A DNA stretch of 61,546 nucleotides from Paenibacillus montanisoli (GTDB lineage Bacteria > Bacillota > Bacilli > Paenibacillales > Paenibacillaceae): positions 1-61,546 of the forward strand of contig NZ_QLUW01000009.1 of NCBI RefSeq assembly GCF_003268025.1, written 5' to 3'. Each line of letters begins with the position of its first letter. Positions within the stretch are counted from its first letter, which is position 1. The position numbers were made by a program, and so were the translations under genes. The notes under the pieces are model-generated. The model was not told the DNA's origin, made no database searches, and worked only from the letters and a program-made list of their open reading frames with translations. Below, piece after piece: positions 1 through 7,878 of this stretch.

Positions 1-116
1 AAGTGACTAACATCGTTTCACCGTTTTTAAAACCTTTTGACAGGTCGCTCATTGTTCAGTTTTCAAGGAACAAATTCATTCGTTTCGTTCGCCCATGTCT
101 CAGCGGCGACTTGATT
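1..116 (-). other. rRNA operon leader, upstream of an off-window 16S gene
   Basis: Read on the minus strand, positions 75-45 contain TTCCTTGAAAACTGAACAA, the conserved segment that precedes 16S (and 23S) genes in Bacillus and Paenibacillus rrn operons and carries the antitermination/processing region. No 16S sequence itself is inside the window, so the gene is inferred to begin just left of base 1. The segment lies directly downstream of a good promoter at 117-146. Confidence 0.8.
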
Positions 117-146
117 AATATATCACAGGGTTTATAAACAATGCAA
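117..146 (-). promoter_or_regulatory. rrn promoter (sigma-A type)
   Basis: On the minus strand the -35 is TTGCAT (141-146), the spacer is 18 bp and the -10 is TATATT (117-122). It fires leftward into the rRNA leader. The promoter core lies inside one arm of an inverted repeat (121-191). Confidence 0.7.
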
Positions 147-191
147 GAGGTTTTTTAAAAAAATTATGCACATGTTCATAAACCTGTGATA
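121..191. repeat. Inverted repeat around the rrn promoter
   Basis: The left arm 121-140 and right arm 173-191 are reverse complements over about 19 of 20 bases; the shared core is TATCACAGG followed by TTTAT. The 32-bp centre holds a short T-run/A-run and a DnaA-box-like site. The left arm forms the rrn promoter spacer. Its role is unknown: protein operator or duplicated upstream element are both possible. Confidence 0.75.
164..172 (+). promoter_or_regulatory. DnaA-box-like site
   Basis: TTATGCACA matches the DnaA box consensus TTATNCACA exactly. It is a single 9-mer between the arms of the inverted repeat upstream of the rrn promoter, so a chance match is possible. Confidence 0.4.
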
Positions 192-452
192 TCAGCGGTA
201 CGATCGCATATTCAGCGCATACCGCGACAGTTCCTTCGGTGAAGCAATCCGGGCATACATGCGGAAAATGACCTTATATCGTTTGGCGATCGCCGTTTTG
301 ATATCGCCGTCTAGCCGGGAATCGTTCAAATCGAGCAGCATTTCGTCAAGTTCTTTGCGTAGGACGTAGTCGAGTTCTTTACATTCTTTGTCGTTGAACA
401 AAATTCCAAGCATAACGCCAGCGGCCCCCTTCAATTGATCAGCCGTAAACAT
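192..452 (-). CDS. Small conserved-looking hypothetical protein
   Basis: I do not recognise this 86-residue protein (from MFTADQLKG). It is soluble, charged and probably all helical, with a run of acidic and leucine residues (residues 25-45) and a basic C-terminus; no motif or membrane segment is visible. The frame is open up to 566, but that extension runs through the terminator hairpin at 511-550 that should end the preceding SpoIIM-family transcript, so I prefer the internal ATG at 452. No strong SD precedes it. The gene sits between the sporulation cluster and the rrn promoter, ending one base before the inverted-repeat arm. Confidence 0.5.
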   Translation of the reverse strand: MFTADQLKGAAGVMLGILFNDKECKELDYVLRKELDEMLLDLNDSRLDGDIKTAIAKRYKVIFRMYARIASPKELSRYALNMRSYR

Positions 453-510
453 CGGCCGATAAGATGAAACCCGCTTCTGTTCGAAAGGCTGTGCAAACCG
501 GTTCCATCTT

Positions 511-550
511 ACAAAAACGGCGCTTATCGCATGTCGCGATAACCGCCGCT
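511..550 (-). terminator. Intrinsic terminator after the SpoIIM-family gene
   Basis: Arms 519-530 and 536-547 (GGCGGTTATCGC with one mismatch against its partner, 5-nt loop), followed on the minus strand by TTTTT. It lies 32 bp past the stop of the upstream gene. Confidence 0.75.
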
Positions 551-581
551 TTATTGTTATGCTCAATTAATTGGAAATTTA

Positions 582-1196
582 TTACTTCCCGAGCAACCAA
601 ACTGTCACAGTGCTTTCAATAACGGCCGCAATTATTAACATGATTACAATTAGCACCATGACAGGCAGCGTTCGCAGAACATATTGCTCAAGCTCTTGTC
701 CCCAGCCGCTGCGCCTTGTAAAGAGGGTTCCGAGCCCTTTTAGCATCATTCTGCCGAATCTAAGCCCGTACGCGCACGCTATAACAATGGCTGCAAGCTC
801 GATGATTCCATGAGGAAGCAAGCCTTTGACCACAATCGTGAATAGTTCCGCGCTTCCTTGCTCCGCCATCTTGTTGATCAAATAGCCGAGCATCATTCCA
901 TTAATGGCCAAAAACACAATCGGCACGATGCCAAATAACGATCCTATGTACATGACGAGAATCGCTTTGATCGCATTATTAAAGAAAATAAACAGCATTA
1001 AATACAAGGTCGGATTGGAGCTTTCATTAATATTTTGCGCGATTTGCCGGAGGCCGCTCATCTGGCTGTTGATAAAGGCTTCCAAAGCTGGATTGGTCGC
1101 GCCTACAACGATGCCTGCCAATAGAAATATCGTACTGAACGCTATATAATGCCGCATCGACTGCAAATGACGAAACACTTCTCTCGGGGCGAACAT
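582..1196 (-). CDS. SpoIIM-family (stage II sporulation protein M-like) membrane protein
   Basis: A 204-residue integral membrane protein with about five hydrophobic segments (roughly residues 16-34, 65-84, 86-108, 121-145 and 175-200) and the family signature LLPHGIIE near residues 126-133. SpoIIM works with SpoIID and SpoIIP in peptidoglycan remodelling during forespore engulfment, but the family has several paralogues and the lack of spoIID/spoIIP nearby means it may not be the engulfment protein. Start: ATG at 1196 preceded by AGAGGTGAT at good spacing. It is divergent from pdaB and has a terminator just downstream. The family assignment is firm; the specific role is inferred. Confidence 0.75.
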   Translation of the reverse strand: MFAPREVFRHLQSMRHYIAFSTIFLLAGIVVGATNPALEAFINSQMSGLRQIAQNINESSNPTLYLMLFIFFNNAIKAILVMYIGSLFGIVPIVFLAINGMMLGYLINKMAEQGSAELFTIVVKGLLPHGIIELAAIVIACAYGLRFGRMMLKGLGTLFTRRSGWGQELEQYVLRTLPVMVLIVIMLIIAAVIESTVTVWLLGK

Positions 1197-1304
1197 GGCT
1201 TAAAATCACCTCTTTGGGCTGTTTTTAAGAAACGAAGAATAAGTTGGTGGTACGAGCATAGATTGTACTAGAACAAGCCCTAATCGGAGAGGAGCGCTAG
1301 TGGG

Positions 1305-2108
1305 ATGAATATGTTTTATGTGATGAACGGACGAAAGCTGAAGCGTTATTTTCTTGCCACGGTCGGCATTTTGTTCGCTGCCGGTGTCATCTACGCGGAG
1401 AAAGACAATATTACCGTATTTGCCCCGAACCAGCCTGCGGCCATTTACAGTGTGCCGACCGACAAGAAGGTCATCGCTTTGACGTTTGATATCAGCTGGG
1501 GGGAGAAACGAACGGAACCGATTCTGGAGGTCTTGAAACAGAAAGAAGTGAAGAACGTGACGTTCTTCCTCTCCTCTCCTTGGAGCCAAACGCATCCGGA
1601 TATCGTCAAAAAAATCGTGGATGCCGGCTACGAGATCGGCAGTCACGGCCACAAGCACGACAATTACAGCACATTTAGCGATGAAGAAATCCGCAATCAA
1701 ATCGAGACGGCTCAAAATATTTTAACGTCCGTTACCGGCAAAACGCCGAGCTTGATCCGCTTGCCGAACGGCGATTTCGATAAACGGGTTCTACGCATCG
1801 CAGAACAGATGAATTATAAAGTAATCCAGTGGGATACCGATTCGCTCGACTGGATGAATATCGGTACGGAGAAAATCATTAACCGCGTGGTCAGCAAAGC
1901 TCACCCTGGCGATATTATTTTGATGCATGCCAGCGATTCCGTAAAGCAGACGCATGAAGCGCTGCCGGCGATTATCGATCAGCTGCGTTCCAAAGGCTAT
2001 GAATTCGTCACGGTATCGGAGTTGATTGCCCAAACCGAAGTCCAAGGCAAAACGGTGCAGGATAAAACGACCATGTTCGAGCAGCTTGACGCTTCAGCCA
2101 TGCAATAG
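1305..2108 (+). CDS. pdaB: Polysaccharide deacetylase family sporulation protein PdaB
   Basis: A 267-residue NodB-fold protein with an N-terminal membrane anchor (about residues 13-31). Motif 1 is TFDISWG (60-66), where the usual second Asp of TFDDG is replaced by Ile as in PdaB; motif 2 is SHGHKH (113-118) with both metal His; motif 3 is RLPNGDFD (152-159); a C-terminal ILMHAS is present. PdaB is needed for stable spores in B. subtilis, presumably acting on spore peptidoglycan; its substrate is not settled. Start ATG 1305 follows GGAGAGGAG by about 10 bases. It is one of two plus-strand genes in the alternating pdaB/kbaA/gerD/mrp block, the same arrangement as in B. subtilis, and converges with kbaA with only 13 bp between stops. 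Confidence 0.92.
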   Translation: MNMFYVMNGRKLKRYFLATVGILFAAGVIYAEKDNITVFAPNQPAAIYSVPTDKKVIALTFDISWGEKRTEPILEVLKQKEVKNVTFFLSSPWSQTHPDIVKKIVDAGYEIGSHGHKHDNYSTFSDEEIRNQIETAQNILTSVTGKTPSLIRLPNGDFDKRVLRIAEQMNYKVIQWDTDSLDWMNIGTEKIINRVVSKAHPGDIILMHASDSVKQTHEALPAIIDQLRSKGYEFVTVSELIAQTEVQGKTVQDKTTMFEQLDASAMQ

Positions 2109-2121
2109 TTCATCAGGTAAA

Positions 2122-2757
2122 TTAAACAGCCGGCTTCGCATTCGATGCGGAGTCGGTTGTTTGTTCTTTGCGCACGAGCCGGTGCAGCAGCAGAATTTGG
2201 TAGGCATTACATGCGAACATCGGAATGATCATAAAGATGATTGCCGTCACGTTGCTCTCCTCGCCCCGAATGGTTTGCCATGATTCAAGCAGCGTCACCA
2301 CAATCATAAGAAATAGCGTCGGAACAAACGCGTTTTTGTTCGTCAGCTTGGCCTTATAGGAAGCAACGGCCCATGATGCAAACAGCAAACCAAGCGGAAG
2401 CACCCAGTAAATCAAGTTGTTCTCCAGCTTAACGCGGTCTAGGTACAACAGGTACCCGATCATGCCGAGCATAAATAGCGTCGTGTAAGCCTGCAGCGCG
2501 TTCCAAAGGTAGTTTTTGCGAATAACGCCAAGGGCGATGTAATTCAAGGTTAAGTAGGCAAAGAAGCCCATTTGGCTGAAGGCACCAAACAGGAGGCCGA
2601 CCAGCGCCATCATGAGAGCGTTAAAGCCCGCAGCCTCAAAGCCCATAAAGCCAAAGGAAGCATCGGTCCACTGCATCACGCTTCCGACAATCGTCGTGAC
2701 GACTCCGCCTACTGCCATTGTGCTCCAAAATAAGAAGAACCATTTTCGTAAATTCAC
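2122..2757 (-). CDS. kbaA: KinB-signalling pathway activation protein KbaA
   Basis: A 211-residue, very hydrophobic protein with about six predicted membrane segments and a short charged C-terminal tail. In B. subtilis KbaA is required for activity of the sensor kinase KinB that feeds the Spo0A phosphorelay. Identity rests on length (about 200 residues), membrane pattern and exact position between gerD and pdaB with the same alternation of strands. The start is a GTG at 2757 preceded by GGTGGAG about 10 bases upstream. Confidence 0.85.
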   Translation of the reverse strand: MNLRKWFFLFWSTMAVGGVVTTIVGSVMQWTDASFGFMGFEAAGFNALMMALVGLLFGAFSQMGFFAYLTLNYIALGVIRKNYLWNALQAYTTLFMLGMIGYLLYLDRVKLENNLIYWVLPLGLLFASWAVASYKAKLTNKNAFVPTLFLMIVVTLLESWQTIRGEESNVTAIIFMIIPMFACNAYQILLLHRLVRKEQTTDSASNAKPAV

Positions 2758-2914
2758 GTTTTTCCAACTCCACCATGTTCATAATGTCTACACTATCCTT
2801 CATTTTACCATGTCCGATGCAAAAAGCCATGTCGCTTCCATGATAATACGTTGAACATTGTCGCATACTACAAACACCAACATGCCGCAATTCCAGAAGG
2901 GAGACACTGACATC

Positions 2915-3622
2915 ATGTTAAAACGATCTGCATGGCTTAGTGCCCTCATCGTCCTGACATTCATCCTGTCAAGCTGCGGTTCGGCGCCGACCAGCACAGC
3001 CAGCGAGCCCATCAGCTATAAAGACATGAAGTCCATGGTAATTGACATACTGAAGACCGAAGACGCCCAAAAGGCGCTCCAAGAGTCTGCTACCGCTTCG
3101 CTAGGAGGCAGCGGATCAGGTATAAAGCTGCTGTCCGTACAAGATCAGGAGCAAGTCCGATTAGCCGTTAAAGAAACGCTCGTTTCGCCGGAATACGATA
3201 AGGTGATCCAGAAGCTGATGACCGATCCCCGCTTCGCCGGTGAATTCTCGAAGGCCGTGAACAAGCAAAACAAACAAATTCATAAGGATTTATTGAAGGA
3301 TCCTACGTACCAAAAAGACCTAATCCAGGTTATGAAAAGTCCAGAGATGGACAAAATGATCCTCGAAGTGCTGCAAAGCACCCAATATCGCAAGCAAGTG
3401 ATGACCATTATGCAGGAATCGATGCAAAGCCCGCTTTTCCGTTTGGAAATTCTAGACCTTCTGAAGAAGGCCGTCAATGAAGAACTTAAACCGAAACCGG
3501 ACGAGAAGGTTCAAAAGCAAAAAAGCGGCGGTGAAGGCGAAGGCCAAGGTGAAGGTGAAGGCGAAGGTGACGGCGGCGGCGAGGGCGAAGAAGGCGGTAT
3601 GGGTGATCAAGGCGGCGGTTGA
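2915..3622 (+). CDS. gerD: Spore germination lipoprotein GerD
   Basis: A 235-residue lipoprotein: positive N-terminus, hydrophobic segment 7-19 and lipobox LSSC with Cys21. The body is helical with repeated short motifs (LLKDPTYQKDL, VMKSPEMDKM, VLQSTQYRKQV), matching GerD, the trimeric scaffold that clusters germinant receptors in the inner spore membrane. The last 35 residues or so are almost only Gly and Glu. I chose ATG 2915, with GAAGGGAG about 11 bases upstream, over an upstream in-frame ATG at 2858 because only the former puts the signal sequence at the N-terminus. A bidirectional terminator follows. Confidence 0.9.
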   Translation: MLKRSAWLSALIVLTFILSSCGSAPTSTASEPISYKDMKSMVIDILKTEDAQKALQESATASLGGSGSGIKLLSVQDQEQVRLAVKETLVSPEYDKVIQKLMTDPRFAGEFSKAVNKQNKQIHKDLLKDPTYQKDLIQVMKSPEMDKMILEVLQSTQYRKQVMTIMQESMQSPLFRLEILDLLKKAVNEELKPKPDEKVQKQKSGGEGEGQGEGEGEGDGGGEGEEGGMGDQGGG

Positions 3623-3640
3623 TTAAGTCTAGATAGCAAA

Positions 3641-3678
3641 AAGCCAGTACTCCGCATGCGGAATACTGGCTTTTTTTG
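3641..3678. terminator. Bidirectional terminator between gerD and mrp
   Basis: A near-perfect stem AGCCAGTA...TACTGGCT with a GC-rich inner palindrome, flanked by T7 on the plus strand and A5 (T5 on the minus strand). It can end both convergent transcripts. Confidence 0.9.
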
Positions 3679-3698
3679 TTAAGGCTTGTATAAGGCTC

Positions 3699-4838
3699 TT
3701 AGGCCTCGCACTTGGCGATCACGCGCTCGGCGATGTCTAAGTATAGACGGCCTGTATCGGTATCGGCCTTGTATACGGATGGAGCAAAATCCGGCTCGGA
3801 CACATGGTTGTCCGGCGCGCCGAGCGGAATTTGCGCCAGCAGCTCGGCATTGAGCGACTCCGCCAGCCTTGCCCCGCCCCCGCGGCCGAAGACGTATTCA
3901 TGCTCGCCGCTTTTGCTTACGTAGTAGGACATGTTTTCCACGATCCCGATAATCTCGTGCTCGGTCTTAATCGCCATCGCGCCTGCGCGTGCCGCAACGA
4001 ATGCGGCCGTTGCATGCGGCGTCGTCACGATGATTTCCTTGCTATGCGGAATCAGCTGATGCACATCCAATGCGACGTCGCCCGTACCCGGCGGCAGATC
4101 AAGCAGCAGGTAGTCGAGCTCGCCCCATTCAATTTCCGCAAAGAAATTGCGGAGCATCTTGCCGAGCATAGGGCCCCGCCAAACGATCGGCGCATTATCT
4201 TCGACGAAGAAGCCCATCGACATAACGCGAACGCCGAACTTCTCAATCGGAATGACGCGTTCGTTCACGACCTGCGGGCGCTCCTCGATGCCCATCATAT
4301 CAGGTACGCTGAAGCCGTAAATGTCGGCATCGATTATGCCGACTCGCTTGCCCTTGCGGGCTAAGGCGACCGCGAGATTGACGGTCACCGTGGACTTGCC
4401 GACGCCGCCCTTGCCGCTGGCGACGGCAATGAACTGCACCCCGCTGCTGGCGTTCAGCAGCGGGTGTGCCTCCAGCCCGGCCCCGTGCCCTCGTACGGGG
4501 CCTGGGCCTGCGGCCTGCTGCGGCGCTGCCTTGGCGGCGCCGCCAGGGCCTGGGCCGCCCGCGGCGGCCTGCGCAGCCGCGGGCTGCTGCGCCGCAGGCG
4601 CGCCTTCGCCGGCGCGAAACCGGCAGTGCACGGTTTCGGCGCCGGCGGCTGCAAGCGCCGCTTGCAGCGCAGCCTCAAGCGCGTGCTGCGCGCCAGCGCC
4701 TGCTCCTAGGACCGTCAACGATACTTGACCGTCCTTAACCATCACATCGCGGAAGGTGATACGGCTGCCTTCCGCATTATATGGGGCCGCCGCAGCTTCG
4801 GCGGCCTCTAATGCTTCTACGCGGGTCAACATGATCAT
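3699..4838 (-). CDS. mrp: Mrp/NBP35-family ATPase (SalA-like)
   Basis: A 379-residue P-loop NTPase of the MinD/ParA fold. Layout: a degenerate N-terminal domain (about 1-75), an Ala/Pro/Gly-rich linker (about 76-128), then the ATPase domain with deviant Walker A ASGKGGVGKST (140-150) and the DLPPGTGD motif. The Cys-x2-Cys pair that bridges an Fe-S cluster in scaffold-type Mrp is absent: the place after NMSYY carries VSKSGEHEYVFGRGG. That resembles B. subtilis SalA, a regulator acting on scoC, and the position beside gerD is the salA position, so SalA-like is the likelier role. AGGAG lies 4 bases before ATG 4838; a second ATG at 4832 is also possible. The linker DNA is strikingly GC-rich. Confidence 0.85.
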   Translation of the reverse strand: MIMLTRVEALEAAEAAAAPYNAEGSRITFRDVMVKDGQVSLTVLGAGAGAQHALEAALQAALAAAGAETVHCRFRAGEGAPAAQQPAAAQAAAGGPGPGGAAKAAPQQAAGPGPVRGHGAGLEAHPLLNASSGVQFIAVASGKGGVGKSTVTVNLAVALARKGKRVGIIDADIYGFSVPDMMGIEERPQVVNERVIPIEKFGVRVMSMGFFVEDNAPIVWRGPMLGKMLRNFFAEIEWGELDYLLLDLPPGTGDVALDVHQLIPHSKEIIVTTPHATAAFVAARAGAMAIKTEHEIIGIVENMSYYVSKSGEHEYVFGRGGGARLAESLNAELLAQIPLGAPDNHVSEPDFAPSVYKADTDTGRLYLDIAERVIAKCEA

Positions 4839-4935
4839 TCGTCTCCTCTTGTCCTTGAATAATTGCGCTTATATCAGCTCATAAGGATGTACTTGCTCCA
4901 TTATATCAAGACCAAGACCCTGTTCCAAGCCGCGG

Positions 4936-5733
4936 TTATTCGCTGCCGGCCGCGTCAGCCCCGGCATCCGCCCCGGTGGAAGTCCCCCACTTCTCTCCTG
5001 CCGTAAACCGCAGGATACCCTGATAAATCGACGCGGCCACCTTTTTCTGGTATTCCGCATCCGCCAGCCTTGCCGCCTCGCCCGGATTGGACAGGAAGCC
5101 AACCTCCACGAGCGCGCTGGGCACCTCGTCCATCGCCTTGAGCAGATAGACGGTATTTACCGTAGCCGCAACCCGGTCCGTATTCGCCAGGTTCCTCCGG
5201 ATCTCGTCTTGAATCAGCGAAGCGAGCACCGCATTTTCCGGCAGGTTCGGGTAGAAGAAGGTTTGCGCGCCGGACCATCGCGGCGATGGTATGCTGTTCA
5301 TGTGAATGCTAAGCAGCAAGGAGGCGTTCTTGTCTTTAATGAATTTCACCCGATTGACGAGGTCCTGCGTCTTCCGCTTGCTGATCTTGGACGTCCCTTC
5401 ATCCGCCAAATCATAATCGCCCTCCCGCGTCATGACGACGATCGCCCCGGCCTGCTGCAAGTAATCCCGCAGTTGCAAGGCAATGGCCAAATTGAGGTCC
5501 TTCTCCACCATCCCCTGCTTGCTGACCGCGCCTCCGTCTACACCGCCGTGTCCTGCATCAATCGCAATGATTTTGCCGGATAAAGGCAGTGTCCAGTACG
5601 TCCATGTTCGCGAGGCGGGCACTTTCTGCGTCAGCAGGATCACGGTTAACATCACCGCAACCACGCCCAAAGAAATGCGTACAGCTCCGCGGTACGTTAT
5701 CCAGATGACGAAACGCTTTCGTACTCCACGCAT
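4936..5733 (-). CDS. cwlD: N-acetylmuramoyl-L-alanine amidase CwlD
   Basis: A 265-residue amidase_3 protein with an N-terminal membrane anchor (about 17-35). Zinc ligands are visible: His62 in DAGHGG, Glu77 in VEKDLN and His144 in SIHMNS; the catalytic Glu210 is in VEVGFLSN. CwlD trims stem peptides so that muramic-delta-lactam can form in the spore cortex, which germination enzymes recognise. The start at ATG 5733 is set by GGGGTGGC upstream; in-frame ATGs at 5772 and 5757 have no SD. A short Gly/Ala/Asp tail ends the protein. Downstream is mrp after 97 bp, the B. subtilis order. Confidence 0.92.
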   Translation of the reverse strand: MRGVRKRFVIWITYRGAVRISLGVVAVMLTVILLTQKVPASRTWTYWTLPLSGKIIAIDAGHGGVDGGAVSKQGMVEKDLNLAIALQLRDYLQQAGAIVVMTREGDYDLADEGTSKISKRKTQDLVNRVKFIKDKNASLLLSIHMNSIPSPRWSGAQTFFYPNLPENAVLASLIQDEIRRNLANTDRVAATVNTVYLLKAMDEVPSALVEVGFLSNPGEAARLADAEYQKKVAASIYQGILRFTAGEKWGTSTGADAGADAAGSE

Positions 5734-5836
5734 ACAAAAAGCCACCCCAATCTCCATGCGATGATCATGCACAGGAGTTGTCCTGTACTCTTTATCATCC
5801 TATGGGACGAGGTGGCCCGTTATGCGAACCTGGAAA

Positions 5837-7003
5837 TTAATTCACTGGTTGTTCGGCCATGCCTTCAATCAAAATTTTCGCCACTTCCGGACGCGAGAAT
5901 TCCGGAGGAGGGCAAACGCCGTCGCGCAGCAGCGCGCGTACTTTCGTACCGGACAGCGTCAAGTGGTCTTCTTTGCCGTGCGGGCACGTTTTGCTTGAAG
6001 CCATATTGCCGCACTTTGTGCAGAAGAAGCTGTGCTCGAAGTACAGCGGGGTAATGCCGAGCTCTTCAGGCGTAAACGTGCGGAGCAGCTCCTGCGCCTC
6101 GTACGTGCCGTAGTAGTCGCCTACGCCTGCGTGGTCGCGGCCTACGATAAAGTGCGTGCAGCCGTAATTTTTGCGCACCATCGCATGGAAAATCGCTTCG
6201 CGCGGGCCTGCATAGCGCATAGCCGCAGGGAATACGCCAAGGAACGTGCGATCGGCTGGGTAATAGTTCTCCAGCAAAGCAATGTAGCTTTTCATCCGAA
6301 CGTTAGCAGGAACGTCATCCGATTTCGTTTCGCCAACAAGCGGATTCAGGAACAGCGCATCAACGATTTCCATTGCGCACTTCTGGATATACTCATGCGC
6401 GCGGTGTACCGGGTTGCGCGTTTGGAAACCGACAATCGTGCGCCAGCCTTTCTCTGCAAAGATTCTTCTCGTCTCAGCCGGATCAAAATAGAACTCATTG
6501 AACTTCTCCGGCACCGGACGGTTCAATACCGTGATTGGACCGCCTACATAGGTGTTAGGACGGCCGTAAAGCTTCGCAACGCCAGGGTGCGCAATATCGT
6601 CCGTCTTGAACACGTTCACCGCTTCGTGCTTCTGATCGACGCTGTAGATGCTTTCGATATCGATAGTGCCATATACAATGCCGTCTTCGCCAACTAGCGC
6701 AGCACGCTGTCCAGCGGAAAGCTCGGAAGCCTTCGCTTCTTCGACGGCAAGCGTGATCGGAATGCTCCAAACCGTTCCGTCAGCAAGGCGCATCCGCTCA
6801 ACGACCGAACGGTAATCCGCTTCATTCAAAAAGCCGGTCAGCGGGGAAAACGCGCCGACGCCGATAAGATCCAAATCCGATACTGCCCAAGTATTCAAAA
6901 TGATGACCGGTAGTGCTGCTGCCTCTGCCAGCAGCGCATCGCGCTCTGCTCCGCTTGCGACTCGGTTGACGAGTACGCCGCCGTGTGGCTTAATGCTGCT
7001 CAT
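5837..7003 (-). CDS. sat: Sulfate adenylyltransferase (ATP sulfurylase)
   Basis: A 388-residue single-domain Sat that makes adenosine 5'-phosphosulfate (APS) from ATP and sulfate in the cytoplasm. Visible motifs are [11 protein letters not shown] (about 193-203), GRDHAGVG and a C-terminal Cys-rich element ([13 protein letters not shown]). Length matches bacterial homo-oligomeric Sat without an APS-kinase domain. GGAGG lies about 11 bases before ATG 7003. It follows cysH by 34 bp, so the two are almost surely co-transcribed. No APS kinase gene is in the window, which fits direct APS reduction by the partner enzyme. Confidence 0.95.
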   Translation of the reverse strand: MSSIKPHGGVLVNRVASGAERDALLAEAAALPVIILNTWAVSDLDLIGVGAFSPLTGFLNEADYRSVVERMRLADGTVWSIPITLAVEEAKASELSAGQRAALVGEDGIVYGTIDIESIYSVDQKHEAVNVFKTDDIAHPGVAKLYGRPNTYVGGPITVLNRPVPEKFNEFYFDPAETRRIFAEKGWRTIVGFQTRNPVHRAHEYIQKCAMEIVDALFLNPLVGETKSDDVPANVRMKSYIALLENYYPADRTFLGVFPAAMRYAGPREAIFHAMVRKNYGCTHFIVGRDHAGVGDYYGTYEAQELLRTFTPEELGITPLYFEHSFFCTKCGNMASSKTCPHGKEDHLTLSGTKVRALLRDGVCPPPEFSRPEVAKILIEGMAEQPVN

Positions 7004-7037
7004 AGCTCCTGTTGCCTCCTAAAAGTTTTTCAATTTC

Positions 7038-7730
7038 TTATTTATGCAGTCCGCATTCAGTTTTCTCTTGACCCGACCAACGTCCGGCACGAGGATCTTC
7101 GCCCGGCATAACCTGGCGCGTGCAGTACTCGCAGCCGATGCTTGGATAGTGGTTGTCATGCAGCGGATTGTAGAAAACGTTATTTTCGCGGATGTATTGC
7201 CATACATCCTCGGATGTCCAGTTTGCAATTGGGTTGAATTTCACCAAACCGAATTTCGTATCGTACTCGATCTTCTTCGCATTCGCACGAGTAGGCGCTT
7301 GGTCGCGGCGGATGCCTGTGATCCAAGCTTCATATTTGGAAAGAATTTGCGTGAGCGGATCCACCTTGCGGATATTGCAGCAGTGTGTTGCATTCGATTT
7401 CCACAACTCTTCGCCAAATTGCGCGGCTTGCTCTTCCGGCGTAATCGCTGGAGATACGCGCACGAATTTCAGGTTGTAGATTTCCTCCAGCTTATCGCGC
7501 GTCTCATACGTTTCTTTGAAGTGAAAGTCCGTATCCAGATAGAAAATATCTGTCTTCGGGCTGATTTTTTGCAGCATATCGACAAGCACGACATCTTCCG
7601 CGCCAAAACTGCATGCGAAGGTAATGTTCGGGAATGTTTCAACGGCGAACTTAATAATTTCCTGTGGCGTCGCGGTTTCGAGTTCTTCCGCTTTTTGCTT
7701 GATGAGCGCTTCTTTTTCAAACAAGTTCAT
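7038..7730 (-). CDS. cysH: Assimilatory adenylylsulfate (APS/PAPS) reductase
   Basis: A 230-residue PAPS-reductase-fold protein. The four Cys that bind a [4Fe-4S] cluster are present as Cys117-Cys118 and Cys200-x2-Cys203, and the catalytic Cys226 is in ECGLH. Cluster-containing members can use APS directly with thioredoxin, so the step is APS to sulfite. Start ATG 7730 follows GGAGGGG by 7 bases. It has its own promoter (7778-7806) behind the rpsI terminator. In B. subtilis this place between rpsI and cwlD does not hold sulfate genes, so the pair is a lineage-specific addition here (inference). Confidence 0.93.
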   Translation of the reverse strand: MNLFEKEALIKQKAEELETATPQEIIKFAVETFPNITFACSFGAEDVVLVDMLQKISPKTDIFYLDTDFHFKETYETRDKLEEIYNLKFVRVSPAITPEEQAAQFGEELWKSNATHCCNIRKVDPLTQILSKYEAWITGIRRDQAPTRANAKKIEYDTKFGLVKFNPIANWTSEDVWQYIRENNVFYNPLHDNHYPSIGCEYCTRQVMPGEDPRAGRWSGQEKTECGLHK

Positions 7731-7777
7731 GATGATGCCCCTCCATATTAAATTCCTAGTAAATCAATCTACATTAA

Positions 7778-7806
7778 ATTATACGTCCATTGCGCGAATT
7801 GTTCAA
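7778..7806 (-). promoter_or_regulatory. cysH-sat promoter
   Basis: Minus strand -35 TTGAAC (7801-7806), 17-bp spacer, perfect -10 TATAAT (7778-7783). The 45 bp between it and the cysH start could hold an operator for sulfur control, but I cannot assign one. Confidence 0.85.
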
Positions 7807-7830
7807 TGTTTTAAATCAGCCAATATGATG

Positions 7831-7861
7831 AAAAAATGCCTCCTCTGCAAGCAGAGAAGGC
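7831..7861 (-). terminator. Terminator of rplM-rpsI
   Basis: Stem GCCTTCTCTGC/GCAGAGGAGGC (one mismatch, minimal loop) at 7838-7861 followed by TTTTTT on the minus strand, 18 bp after the rpsI stop. Confidence 0.9.
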
Positions 7862-7878
7862 ATTCGAGTAAGGCTGTA

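Noticed and set aside
1230..1290. Sigma-G type promoter for pdaB
   Set aside because: GAATA and CATAGAT are 15 bp apart and match the consensus only partly; too weak to annotate.
4454..4738. Several overlapping ORFs in all frames within mrp
   Set aside because: They result from the GC-rich linker, where stop codons are rare.
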